A DNA stretch of 42,705 bases from Hydrogenophaga sp. (lineage in GTDB: Bacteria > Pseudomonadota > Gammaproteobacteria > Burkholderiales > Burkholderiaceae_C): positions 1 to 42,705 of the forward strand of contig JAGXRS010000463.1 of assembly GCA_018335615.1 (NCBI GenBank), given 5' to 3'. The notes beneath the pieces are model-generated. The model had not been told where the DNA came from. It made no database searches and saw only the letters and a list, made by a program, of their open reading frames with translations. The position numbers were made by a program, and so were the translations under genes. Positions 33,539 to 40,528 of this stretch are shown one piece after another (position 1 is the first letter of the stretch; each line of letters starts with the position of its first letter).

Positions 33539-34570
33539 TCAGGTCTTTTTGCGTCCGCCGCTGGTCGGATCGGCCGCCCGGCCTTGCGCCATGACGGTTT
33601 CCAGGGCCTCCAGCCGGCCGCGAAGCCCGGCCGCTTCCTCGCGGGCCTGGGCAGCGTCGCGCTTCGCCTGGTCGCGCTCGCCCTGGGCGGCGGTCAGCCG
33701 CTCGGCCTGGCGGTGTGCCTCGGCCGCCATCGCCTTGCGCTGCTCCTGGTGGGCCTGCTCGGCCGCCTCGGCCTTGGCCTGCACCTTCACCAGCTCCGCG
33801 CGCACCTGGTCGCGCTCGGCGGCGGCCGCCTCGGTGGCCTTCCGCTGCTCGGCCTGAGCGGCGCGCGCCTGGTCGGTCGCCTGGTTCGCCCGCTCCAGGT
33901 CGGCACGCAGCTCGCCGGCGCGGCGCTCGATCTCGGCGGTACGGCTGTTCGCGGCCGCGAGGTCGGCCCGCAGGGCCTCCACCTGGTCGGCGCTGGCCGT
34001 GGCCCTCTCCTGGGCCTTGTCGCGCTCTGCGCGCGCCTGGCGGGCTTCCTGATGGGCGTGATCCAGCTCCGTGCGCAGCTCGCCGGCCCTGGCCTCGGCC
34101 GTGGCCGCGCGCTCGCTGGTCGCCGCGAGCTTGCCGCGCAGCTCGTCGGCCTCGCCCTTGGCGGCCGCCTCGACGGCCTCCAGGGCCGCGATGCGGGCCT
34201 TGGCCTCGTCCAGCTCGCCGGTGAGCTGGTCGGCCAGCTCTGCGGCTTCCTGGCGCGCTGCTTCCGTCTCCTGGCGCACGGCCTCCAGCGCCTCGCGCTC
34301 GGCGGCCAGGCGGTTGTTCGCCATTTCCAGCGCCACGGCCCACAAGTCGCCGCCCAGCTCGGCCAGCTTGTCAGTGATCGCCTGCGGTGCCGGCTCGCGG
34401 ATCGGGGCGGCCTGGCTGGCCTTGCGTGCGCGCCACTCGTTCATCGCCTCGCTGATGGTGGTGAAGCTGCCGCTGCCGAGCTGCTTGCGCACGTTCGCCA
34501 GCGTGGGGTTCTGGCCGGCCGCGTCCAGTTCGTCGGCCACCGCAAATATCTGCTCCTTCGAGATCGCCAT
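33539..34570 (-). CDS. kfrA: KfrA, coiled-coil DNA-binding protein
   Basis: The 343-residue protein has an N-terminal helix-turn-helix region (NPTLANVRKQLGSGSFTTISEAMNEWRARK). A very long Ala/Glu/Arg-rich coiled coil of about 250 residues follows. KfrA represses its own promoter and, with KfrB and KfrC, supports stable inheritance. ATG 34570 is used; the longer frame starts inside the operator. Its promoter carries a perfect 14-bp inverted repeat. Confidence 0.94.
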   Translation of the reverse strand: MAISKEQIFAVADELDAAGQNPTLANVRKQLGSGSFTTISEAMNEWRARKASQAAPIREPAPQAITDKLAELGGDLWAVALEMANNRLAAEREALEAVRQETEAARQEAAELADQLTGELDEAKARIAALEAVEAAAKGEADELRGKLAATSERAATAEARAGELRTELDHAHQEARQARAERDKAQERATASADQVEALRADLAAANSRTAEIERRAGELRADLERANQATDQARAAQAEQRKATEAAAAERDQVRAELVKVQAKAEAAEQAHQEQRKAMAAEAHRQAERLTAAQGERDQAKRDAAQAREEAAGLRGRLEALETVMAQGRAADPTSGGRKKT

Positions 34571-34589
34571 GTCGGGCCTCCTTTGGCCG

Positions 34590-34637
34590 GTTGTATGTTG
34601 TAGCGTGAAGCATACTACAACATACAACACTACGCAA
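34590..34637 (-). promoter_or_regulatory. kfrA promoter and KfrA operator
   Basis: Minus-strand TTGCGT (34637-34632), 17-bp spacer, TATGCT (34614-34609). A perfect inverted repeat, gttgtatgttgtag (34590-34603) and ctacaacatacaac (34615-34628), covers the spacer and the initiation region, placed for autorepression by KfrA. Confidence 0.85.
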
Positions 34638-34640
34638 GCG

Positions 34641-34669
34641 GTTTAGCTGAACTTTTTTTAGCGGCTAAA
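34641..34669. promoter_or_regulatory. Imperfect KorA and perfect KorB operators upstream of kfrA
   Basis: GTTTAGCTGAAC (34641-34652) is one base off the KorA consensus. TTTAGCGGCTAAA (34657-34669) is a perfect KorB site. Both lie just upstream of the -35 box, a position suiting KorA/KorB cooperative repression. Confidence 0.8.
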
Positions 34670-34677
34670 ACGCGGGC

Positions 34678-34704
34678 AAAAAAAGCCCCGCTCGATGGCG
34701 GGGC
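34678..34704 (-). terminator. Rho-independent terminator of the korA-incC-korB operon
   Basis: On the minus strand the stem GCCCCGC / GCGGGGC (6-nt loop) is followed by seven T, about 45 bp past the korB stop and before the kfrA control region. Confidence 0.87.
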
Positions 34705-34748
34705 GATGGGTGGGGGTCGGTGGTCGGCGATGCCCGGCGCTGGGCGTG

Positions 34749-35798
34749 TCAGCCCTCCAGCAGCGCGACAAGCTGCACGGTGCCAAGGTCGGCCTCGAAC
34801 TCCTGGCCGTCATCCTCGTATTTGAGCCAGGCCCAGCCCTCGGCCGGGGGCCGGCGGTTGAGGATCAGCCGTGCCGGCCGGTCGTCGTGCTTGACCTGGA
34901 TGATGGCCTTCTTGAGCTTGTCGGGGTCGGCCTCCTTCGGCTCCTTCTTCCCCTTGGCGTCATCATCCTGCGGCCCCTGCTCGCCGTCGCCGGCCTCGGC
35001 GTCGGTCTTGCCGGTCAGCGCATCGACGGTGTTGGGATCACGGTCGCCGTCCTCGTGACTGCGCTTGTCCTCCAGGAACTCGCGCAGCAGCTTCACCGAG
35101 CCGCGCGTCAGCTCCTGGCTGTCGTCGGCCAGCCAGGCGGCCACCTCGTCGGGGTTCTTCTTGTAGGCCGTCACCAGCTCGTTGATGACAGTCACGTCCT
35201 TGCCCCGGCCGCTATTGAACGCCTCGGCAATGGGTTCGGGCAAGTCCAGCAGCGTGACGTGCTGCGTGACGAAGGCCGGCGACTTGCCGATCTCCTTGGC
35301 GATCTCGCCCTTCTTCTTGCCCTTCGCCAGCTCGCGGCCGATGAAGTCGGCGATCTCACGCGCCGTCAGCTCGTTGCGTTGCAGGTTCTCGATAACCTGG
35401 TCGGCCTCGTTGTAGTCGTTGTCGATGAAGGCCGGGATCGTGGTCTTGTGCGCCCACTTCGAGCCGCGATAGCGCCGCGCGCCGTGGTTGATGAGGTAGC
35501 GCCCCGGTGCGTCCGGGTTCTCGCGCACGCTGATGGGCGACTTCACGCCGCGCGCTTTGATCGTCTCGCCGATCTCCGCGATGCTCTCCGGCGAGAAGCC
35601 GGGGTTGTCGGCCGTGCGCGGCTGGTGCGGGTCTTCGTCGATCAGGTCAAGCGGCAGCTCCTGCGGGCCTGCGCCGCCGGCGTTGGCCGCCGGCTGCTCG
35701 TTCAGCAGGCCGGCCAGGTCGCCCAGCCCGTCCAGGCCCAGCCCGGACGATTGCGGCTTGTCCTGCTCCTTCTTCTTGGCGTTGGTCTTGGCGCTCAT
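34749..35798 (-). CDS. korB: KorB, global repressor and ParB-type partition protein
   Basis: The 349-residue protein has ParB-type segments (LDLIDEDPHQPR, YLINHGARRYRGSK), a helix-turn-helix (KGEIAKEIGKSPAFVTQHVTLL), an acidic linker (about 255-290) and an SH3-like dimerisation domain at the C-terminus (ARLILNRRPPAEGWAWLKYED). KorB binds TTTAGCSGCTAAA, of which eleven perfect copies occur here, and pairs with IncC for partition. The ATG at 35798 overlaps the incC stop. Confidence 0.97.
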   Translation of the reverse strand: MSAKTNAKKKEQDKPQSSGLGLDGLGDLAGLLNEQPAANAGGAGPQELPLDLIDEDPHQPRTADNPGFSPESIAEIGETIKARGVKSPISVRENPDAPGRYLINHGARRYRGSKWAHKTTIPAFIDNDYNEADQVIENLQRNELTAREIADFIGRELAKGKKKGEIAKEIGKSPAFVTQHVTLLDLPEPIAEAFNSGRGKDVTVINELVTAYKKNPDEVAAWLADDSQELTRGSVKLLREFLEDKRSHEDGDRDPNTVDALTGKTDAEAGDGEQGPQDDDAKGKKEPKEADPDKLKKAIIQVKHDDRPARLILNRRPPAEGWAWLKYEDDGQEFEADLGTVQLVALLEG

Positions 35799-36877
35799 TG
35801 CGCGATCTCCATCTTCGTGAACACGTAATCCGCCAGCGCACGCACCTCCTGGGTGGCCTTCCGCGCGGCGGTCTTCTTGATCTTCCACACCGGCATCTGC
35901 TCGCCCAGCGCCTCGGCGATGCTGTCACGCGCGCCGATGCTGAACGGCAAGATGAGCTGCGGGTATGCCTGCTGCAACGTCGCCAGGTTGTTGACGTGGC
36001 GCGGCTTCCGCGCGTCCACCTTGTTCGGCACCATGCCGAGGAAGCGCAGCTTGGGGTTCTGCTTGCGCAGGTTGCTGATGACCGCGACCATCTTCTTCAT
36101 GCCCTGCAAGCTGTACGCCTCCATTTCGATGGGCGACAGCATGTAGTCGGCCGTCAGCACGGCCGCCGTCATGGCGACGCCAAGGGAGGGGGCCGTGTCG
36201 ATCAGGCACACGTCGAAGAACTCGCCCAGCGCGGCCACACTGGCCCGCAGCGCGGCGGCCGCCTGGGAAAGCTCCATCTTGTCCAGGTTCGCCAGGTTGG
36301 CGTCTGCCGCGATCAGCGCCAGGCCGTCATCCTCCCGGTCAGCGAACCAGGCGCGCAGCTCGTCGCCGCCGGCGGTGAACATGCGACTGGCGGGATAGCC
36401 CGAGTCGTGGCCGGCCAGCGTCCAGCTCGCATTGCCCTGGGTGTCCAGGTCGATCACTGCAACCCGAAGGCCGCGCTCCTGGAAGTCGAACGCCAGGTGG
36501 CAGGTTGCGAACGTCTTGCCTTGACCGCCTTTCTGAATTGCCGTGACCAGTGTTTTCATGAGTTGGGTTCCTGTTTCCTCTTTCCCTTGGCGTCGGCTTC
36601 CCAACGCTTGACGATGAACGCTTGATGCTCCGGCAGTACCGCCGTCACCCGCTCGAAGCCCTGCGGGAGCACTTCCCCCGCCACTGCCCACACGCGGCTG
36701 ACCGCTTGCGATACCGCCCCCTTGGTCAGCCCCAGCGAGGCCACAAACTCGGCCTGGGGCCTTCCATCGACCAGCACGCCGCGCGCTATGTCGATGGTCT
36801 GTTGCCCGATCTCCAGGCCCTTGATCGCCGCCTGGAATTGGGCTTCGGTTAGCCGTTTCTTCATGGAGAACACCCAT
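35795..36877 (-). CDS. incC: IncC, ParA-type partition ATPase (two nested products)
   Basis: IncC1 of 360 residues starts at 36877, before korA, and reads through korA in another frame. IncC2 of 254 residues starts at ATG 36559 (MKTLVTAIQKGG), which overlaps the korA stop. The deviant Walker A is KGGQGKT, followed by ParA motifs VIDLDTQGN and CLIDTAPSLG. The protein moves or positions plasmids with KorB and boosts KorB repression. The first 106 residues of IncC1 are low-complexity, as expected for an overprinted region. Confidence 0.95.
   Translation of the reverse strand: MGVLHEETANRSPIPGGDQGPGDRATDHRHSARRAGRWKAPGRVCGLAGADQGGGIASGQPRVGSGGGSAPAGLRAGDGGTAGASSVHRQALGSRRQGKEETGTQLMKTLVTAIQKGGQGKTFATCHLAFDFQERGLRVAVIDLDTQGNASWTLAGHDSGYPASRMFTAGGDELRAWFADREDDGLALIAADANLANLDKMELSQAAAALRASVAALGEFFDVCLIDTAPSLGVAMTAAVLTADYMLSPIEMEAYSLQGMKKMVAVISNLRKQNPKLRFLGMVPNKVDARKPRHVNNLATLQQAYPQLILPFSIGARDSIAEALGEQMPVWKIKKTAARKATQEVRALADYVFTKMEIAQ
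36556..36864 (-). CDS. korA: KorA, global repressor
   Basis: The 102-residue protein has a helix-turn-helix (GRPQAEFVASLGLTKGAVSQAVSRVW) and a C-terminal dimerisation segment (PQGFERVTAVLPEHQAFIVKRW) shared with TrbA. It binds GTTTAGCTAAAC at the trfA and korA promoters and related sites at kfrA, kleA and klcA. It is nested inside the 5' part of incC1, which couples expression of the two control proteins. Confidence 0.96.
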   Translation of the reverse strand: MKKRLTEAQFQAAIKGLEIGQQTIDIARGVLVDGRPQAEFVASLGLTKGAVSQAVSRVWAVAGEVLPQGFERVTAVLPEHQAFIVKRWEADAKGKRKQEPNS

Positions 36878-36936
36878 ATAAACTCCACACCCGGTTGTTG
36901 AACAAAAGGCGGTGCCAGCCGCCGACCATGTGCAGA

Positions 36937-36982
36937 AGTTTAGCTAAACTCGCCGCCCGCGTCAAGCGTTTTAGCGGCTAAA
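36937..36982 (-). promoter_or_regulatory. korA promoter with KorA and KorB operators
   Basis: Minus-strand TTGACG (36965-36960), 17-bp spacer, TAAACT (36942-36937). The KorA site GTTTAGCTAAAC (36938-36949) covers the -10 box. The KorB site TTTAGCGGCTAAA (36970-36982) lies upstream of -35 and overlaps the kleF stop codon. The layout matches the trfA promoter. Confidence 0.9.
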
Positions 36983-37300
36983 AATGGGCGCGTGATCTTC
37001 TTTCTTGGCGTTCAACCTGGCCGCGTCAGCGGCACTCATGAAGAACGTCATCAGCGGGCCGACCGTGCGGCTCGAACCGTTGGCAAAGCACACGTCGAAC
37101 TGACCGCCGGCGGTGTGCGGATCGACGCCTTCCACCAGTCGCCAGGGGTCAAGGCCCCATTCCTCGGATTGCGCGCTGTACCAATAGGCCGGCGCATCGC
37201 CGTTCAAGTCGCTGGCCGCGTACTCGCGCACCAGGACGGCCACCCGGCCGGTGTTCGGCTCCACGAATCCCGGCGGGTAGGGTAGGGTCTGTTTTTTCAT
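36971..37300 (-). CDS. kleF: KleF
   Basis: The 109-residue soluble protein (LPYPPGFVEPNTGRVAVLVREY ... FDVCFANGSSRTVGPLMTFFMSA) has unknown biochemical function. The kle genes are KorA/KorC-regulated stable-inheritance genes of IncP plasmids. The stop codon lies in the KorB operator of the korA promoter. It sits 1 bp after kleE. Confidence 0.88.
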   Translation of the reverse strand: MKKQTLPYPPGFVEPNTGRVAVLVREYAASDLNGDAPAYWYSAQSEEWGLDPWRLVEGVDPHTAGGQFDVCFANGSSRTVGPLMTFFMSAADAARLNAKKEDHAPIFSR

Positions 37301-37301
37301 G

Positions 37302-37628
37302 TCAAAGCCCCTTCGGCTTGTAGATCGAAACGAAGTAGGTGATCGCGGTCAGCACCGCGAAGTACGCCAGGAACGACCAACCGGCATACACGCCAGGCGT
37401 GTTCCAGTGGTAGAGCATCCGCACGAACTGGAAGAAGGTGGCAATCGACAGCACCCACTTGAGGATCGGCCAGACCAGCACGGTCGCCACCCATACGAAC
37501 TTGACCAGGCCGGCCAGCAGGCCAGCACCGGGGGCCTTGTTGGGGGCAGCAGACGCGGCGGCAGGCTCCACCGGCGCGGGCGCGGCGGGCTGCTCGATCT
37601 CCTTGGGGAACTTGATGATGTTGGACAT
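37302..37628 (-). CDS. kleE: KleE, membrane protein
   Basis: The 108-residue protein from MSNIIKFPKEIEQP has an Ala/Pro-rich region and two to three hydrophobic segments (LVKFVWVATVLVWPILKWVL, AYFAVLTAITYFVSIY). The longer upstream frame has no support. The function is unknown; it is encoded with kleA and kleF. Confidence 0.9.
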   Translation of the reverse strand: MSNIIKFPKEIEQPAAPAPVEPAAASAAPNKAPGAGLLAGLVKFVWVATVLVWPILKWVLSIATFFQFVRMLYHWNTPGVYAGWSFLAYFAVLTAITYFVSIYKPKGL

Positions 37629-37836
37629 AGCTTGACCCTCCACGCGCTTACGTGTTGAATGCTGGGTGCTCCCACTCGGAAGCATGGTTACGGTGTGCCA
37701 GCACCAGGCCAAGCGCCCCGGATCACTCCGGGGCGTTCCTCCACCTGGGGCCGCCCTTGATCTTGCCTCGGCTCACGCAATACTCCTTCTTGGCGTCCTC
37801 GATAGGCCCGGCCGTTGCCGACCGGGCCATGTGCTC
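37629..37836 (-). other. Gene-free gap between kleA and kleE with two strong hairpins
   Basis: CGCCCCGG / CCGGGGCG (37714-37735) and GGCCCGG / CCGGGCC (37805-37828) can form stems but lack a T tract. They could protect or attenuate the kle mRNA. RP4 carries extra kle genes in this position; none is visible here. Confidence 0.6.
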
Positions 37837-38073
37837 TTACCAGCCGGCCCGGCGCTTGGCCTGCTCGACGGCTTCCATCGACCAATGGCCCTTGGCCTGC
37901 CCCTCCAGGGAGCATCCGGCGAAGTACGCCTTGCCGCGCAGTTCCTCGGCTTTGCACACCAGCTCGGCCGCCTCGGCCATCATGGCCGCGATCTCGTCAC
38001 GGCGGGCCGGGAAGTCGGTCGCTGCCGCGCCCTCCAGCTCGTCAATCCAGGGCATAATCTTGTTGTCGCTCAT
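37837..38073 (-). CDS. kleA: KleA
   Basis: The 78-residue protein (MSDNKIMPWIDELEG ... AEELRGKAYFAGCSLEGQAKGHWS) is a small acidic helical protein of the KleA/KleC family. Family members form elongated dimers; the biological role is unknown. The start is ATG 38073 with GGAGAAAG upstream. Its leader and promoter are nearly identical to those of klcA. Confidence 0.92.
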   Translation of the reverse strand: MSDNKIMPWIDELEGAAATDFPARRDEIAAMMAEAAELVCKAEELRGKAYFAGCSLEGQAKGHWSMEAVEQAKRRAGW

Positions 38074-38124
38074 CGGACTTTCTCCGGTAGTTGACCTGGG
38101 CAATGTGCCCGGCCTTCAAGTGCT

Positions 38125-38154
38125 ATATTAGGGCAAAATGCCCTAGCCTGTCAA
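38125..38154 (-). promoter_or_regulatory. kleA promoter with KorC operator
   Basis: Minus-strand TTGACA (38154-38149), 18-bp spacer, TAATAT (38130-38125). The palindrome ttagggcaaaatgccctag (38128-38146) is the KorC operator, filling the spacer. KorC binding should block the promoter. Confidence 0.87.
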
Positions 38155-38157
38155 GCA

Positions 38158-38215
38158 CTTTAGCTAAACTTTTTTCGCTTTACCGGAATCCGAAGGCTAA
38201 ACTTTAGCCGCTAAA
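38158..38215. promoter_or_regulatory. KorA-like and KorB operators upstream of kleA
   Basis: CTTTAGCTAAAC (38158-38169) is a KorA site with one end base changed. TTTAGCCGCTAAA (38203-38215) is a perfect KorB site near the korC stop. Together with KorC these give three-way control of the kle genes. Confidence 0.82.
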
Positions 38216-38230
38216 ACCTTTCCCTTGGCG

Positions 38231-38488
38231 TCAATCCTCTTTCCAGATCACGCCCAGCCCGGCCTGGTCGCACAGGATCGCCCATGCCGCATAGGGAATC
38301 GGGGTGTCCTCGCCGATCCAGCGGCGGATCGTGCGGTCGCCCTTCGCGCCCAGCCCCAGCGCCTTCGCGGCCTTGCTGCCGCTGAACCCGGCCAGGCGCA
38401 GCACCTCTCGGACTTCCTCGCCGGTCGGTTGCGCCCAGCGTTCGGCCGGCTTCAAGCACTCCAGCCGGATATTGGCGTCGTTCGTCAT
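38231..38488 (-). CDS. korC: KorC repressor
   Basis: The 85-residue helix-turn-helix protein (GEEVREVLRLAGFSGSKAAKALGLGAKGDRTIRRWIGEDTPIPYAAWAILC) binds the TAGGGCAnnnTGCCCTA-type operators found at the kleA and klcA promoters. It is the last gene of the klcA-klcB-korC operon, so it is autoregulated through the klcA promoter. Confidence 0.95.
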   Translation of the reverse strand: MTNDANIRLECLKPAERWAQPTGEEVREVLRLAGFSGSKAAKALGLGAKGDRTIRRWIGEDTPIPYAAWAILCDQAGLGVIWKED

Positions 38489-38504
38489 TCGTTCGTTCTC
38501 CTGG

Positions 38505-39713
38505 TCAAGTGATAAGCCGCAACTGGTCGAAGCCGTAGATCGACTGGATGCAGCTCGGGTCTGAATCGACCACGCGCCGGCCTGCGCGATTGGTCTTGTA
38601 CGTTACCGGCCTGTCGTCGTGCGCCCACACCTGGCGGGTGTCGGGATGCACCTTCACGATGATGATGCGCTTGCCGATGTAGCGGTCGAAAACCGGGTGA
38701 TGGACGCTCACGATCTCGCACCGCTGGCCGGGCTTGAACTCCACCAGGTCGGCCGGGCCTCCATCGCCATTCCTGGCGATGCTGCAGGTTGCCGCGCTCG
38801 CTCGCGGCATCGTTGTTTCCGGCGATACAGGCCCGCCCTCGCCCGGCTCGGCATCGTCGGCTTTGACGATGCTGCAGGTCATCGTCGTTTCTGGCGATGC
38901 GGGATCTCGCTCCGGGCCTGCGCCGGTGATTTTTCCCTTGGCGTCCAACCCGGCGGCCCTGGCCGCCTTGATCCTGGTCGCGGCCTCGGCCGCCCAGCGC
39001 CTGGCGATGAAGGCCCGATGCGAGGGCAGCACCACATCGACCAGGACGAACCCCGGCGGCACCAGGACGGTCGCCGGTGCGCGCCGCGCCGGCGGCTCCA
39101 AGCCGGCCAGCCAAGCGGGCAGGGGAGCATCGGCCAGGCGGTCGCGGTAGCTGGCCTCGACCATCACCGGGCGCTTCTTCTCGGCTCGCTGCGCAGCCAG
39201 GATGCCGCGCGCAACCTCGTCCACCGTCATGCAGCCCTGCGCCGTGTCGAAGTGCGAGCGGTAGCCCGTTTCGGAGATAAACGGCCTGTCCAGGTCGATG
39301 ACGTGGAACTGGAAGTGGGCACCCAGCGGCCCGCCGTAGCCGGCCTCGTACTCCACCAGGGCGCGCATGTCGCCATCCGCGACCAGGAACTGGCCGCGCT
39401 GGCCCCACAAGGGCACGTCGCCAGGCACCGCCGCGCAATGGCGCTCGATGACCTGGCCGGGCGCGTCGTGGTCGGCCATGCTGCCCACGTGCGTTCCGCC
39501 GTTCATCTTCCAGATGACGGCCTCGTATCGGTCGCTGGCCGCCTCGGCGGCCGCACCGTCACCGCGCATGATCGCCGCGTCGATCTCCACCACGGCCGCC
39601 ACGGCGGCGGCCAGCAGCTCGTCGCGGTCGGTGGGCAGCTCGGCCAGCAGCTCGGCCGCCGGCGCGTTCCAGTCCTGGCCCGGCTGGGCCGGCGTCTTGC
39701 GTTTCTTCGCCAT
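38505..39713 (-). CDS. klcB: KlcB, with a repeat-encoded insert
   Basis: The 402-residue protein has unknown function. Residues 1-205 are an acidic unrecognised region. Residues 219-240 (PPGFVLVDVVLPSHRAFIARRW) resemble the dimerisation segment of KorA and TrbA. Residues about 270-319 are encoded by the palindromic repeat cluster (SPETTMTCSIVKADDAEPG ...). A conserved-looking C-terminal domain (VEFKPGQRCEIVSVHHPVFD) closes it. Start ATG 39713 has GAGGGG 9 bases ahead. The frame survives the repeats intact. Confidence 0.88.
   Translation of the reverse strand: MAKKRKTPAQPGQDWNAPAAELLAELPTDRDELLAAAVAAVVEIDAAIMRGDGAAAEAASDRYEAVIWKMNGGTHVGSMADHDAPGQVIERHCAAVPGDVPLWGQRGQFLVADGDMRALVEYEAGYGGPLGAHFQFHVIDLDRPFISETGYRSHFDTAQGCMTVDEVARGILAAQRAEKKRPVMVEASYRDRLADAPLPAWLAGLEPPARRAPATVLVPPGFVLVDVVLPSHRAFIARRWAAEAATRIKAARAAGLDAKGKITGAGPERDPASPETTMTCSIVKADDAEPGEGGPVSPETTMPRASAATCSIARNGDGGPADLVEFKPGQRCEIVSVHHPVFDRYIGKRIIIVKVHPDTRQVWAHDDRPVTYKTNRAGRRVVDSDPSCIQSIYGFDQLRLIT
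38762..38899. repeat. Palindromic repeat cluster inside klcB (4 units)
   Basis: Units lie at 38762-38781, 38808-38827, 38852-38871 and 38880-38899. The first and third are followed by CTGCAG. They belong to the same family as the intergenic clusters but are translated here without stop codons. Confidence 0.87.
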
Positions 39714-39724
39714 CGGCCGGCCCC

Positions 39725-39943
39725 TCAAGTGTCAGCACGCCGCCACGCGATCACGTCGCGGGCTTCGTAGCCGTGGCGCTTGCAGTCGTCGCAGAATCCC
39801 GAGCTGAACCCCTTGTGGTTCGTGCCGATCCATGCGGCCGGCTTGCCGCATTCGTGGCCGTAGGTGCCCGGCTCGGCGTTGTGGCACTTGCCGTCCGTCG
39901 CGTAGCTGTTCGTCGGTGCCTGGGGAGCGTTGTTCCTGGTCAT
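39725..39943 (-). CDS. Small Cys/His-rich hypothetical protein
   Basis: The 72-residue protein starts at ATG 39943 with AGGAGG upstream. It contains CHNAEPGTYGHEC and FCDDCKRHG, four cysteines and several histidines arranged like a small zinc-binding domain. I do not recognise the family. It lies between klcA and klcB in the same direction and should be co-transcribed under KorC control. Confidence 0.75.
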   Translation of the reverse strand: MTRNNAPQAPTNSYATDGKCHNAEPGTYGHECGKPAAWIGTNHKGFSSGFCDDCKRHGYEARDVIAWRRADT

Positions 39944-39958
39944 GGTCGCCTCCTGGAA

Positions 39959-39978
39959 GCCCCGGCCGAAGCCGGGGC
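39959..39978 (-). other. UUCG-capped hairpin between klcA and the small ORF
   Basis: The minus strand reads GCCCCGGC-TTCG-GCCGGGGC, an 8-bp GC stem with the very stable C(UUCG)G tetraloop. No T tract follows, so it may stabilise or divide the klcA operon mRNA instead of ending it. Confidence 0.7.
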
Positions 39979-39987
39979 CGCCCCTCA

Positions 39988-40416
39988 TCAGTCAATAGCC
40001 CGGTAGATCGCGGCCGCCTCGGCGTGGCTGGCTGCGAAGCCGCGCAGGAAGTGATAGCGGTCGATCAGGGCATCGCCGGCGTCCGTGTCGGCGGCCTCGG
40101 CCGCGAGCTGACCCAGCGCGAACAGGGTTGCGACAATGCCGGCGGCGTCGGCCGACAACTCGCCTCGGAAGCCGTTGCCGTCCACCTCGATCTCCAGGCG
40201 GTCGGCCAGGTCGGGGGCCATGTAAAAACCGCCGTCCGACAAGGTGTAGTAGTGCCAATACGCGCCGCTGTAGCGTTCGCAGAGCCGGCGAAGCCAGGCA
40301 TACACCAGGGCCTCGCCGCGCATCATCAGACGCGGGCCGAAGTAGGCGGGCAGGAAGTCGAGGCGCTGGGCCTCGGCGACCAGGGAAGCGGTAACGGGTT
40401 GCTCTTGGGTGTTCAT
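39988..40416 (-). CDS. klcA: KlcA, ArdB-family antirestriction protein
   Basis: The 142-residue protein is of the ArdB/KlcA fold (RLDFLPAYFGPRLMMRGEALVYAWL, GAYWHYYTLSDGGFYMAPD, ELSADAAGIVATLFAL). These proteins reduce type I restriction in vivo and help establishment after transfer. It is the first gene of klcA-klcB-korC. GGAGAAAG precedes the ATG. Confidence 0.94.
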   Translation of the reverse strand: MNTQEQPVTASLVAEAQRLDFLPAYFGPRLMMRGEALVYAWLRRLCERYSGAYWHYYTLSDGGFYMAPDLADRLEIEVDGNGFRGELSADAAGIVATLFALGQLAAEAADTDAGDALIDRYHFLRGFAASHAEAAAIYRAID

Positions 40417-40467
40417 CGGACTTTCTCCGGTAGTTGACCTGGGCGAAATGCCCGGCCTTCAAGTGCT

Positions 40468-40496
40468 ATATTAGGGCAAAATGTCCTAATCGTCAA
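40468..40496 (-). promoter_or_regulatory. klcA promoter with KorC operator
   Basis: Minus-strand TTGACG (40496-40491), 17-bp spacer, TAATAT (40473-40468). The KorC operator ttagggcaaaatgtcctaa (40471-40489) has one change relative to the kleA copy. The region 40412-40490 is nearly identical to the kleA leader. Confidence 0.86.
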
Positions 40497-40499
40497 GCA

Positions 40500-40526
40500 C
40501 TTTAGCTAAACGTTTTAGCCGCTAAA
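40500..40526. promoter_or_regulatory. KorA-like and KorB operators between klcA and relB
   Basis: CTTTAGCTAAAC (40500-40511) and TTTAGCCGCTAAA (40514-40526) lie between divergent promoters for klcA and the toxin-antitoxin pair. They may place both under central control. Confidence 0.8.
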
Positions 40527-40528
40527 CC

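Noticed and set aside
35799..35888. Longer N-terminus for KorB
   Set aside because: The extra residues overlap incC in another frame. ATG 35798 overlaps the incC stop in the way typical of this operon.
37629..37836. Additional kle genes between kleA and kleE
   Set aside because: No frame of suitable length resembles KleB, KleC or KleD; only hairpins are seen.
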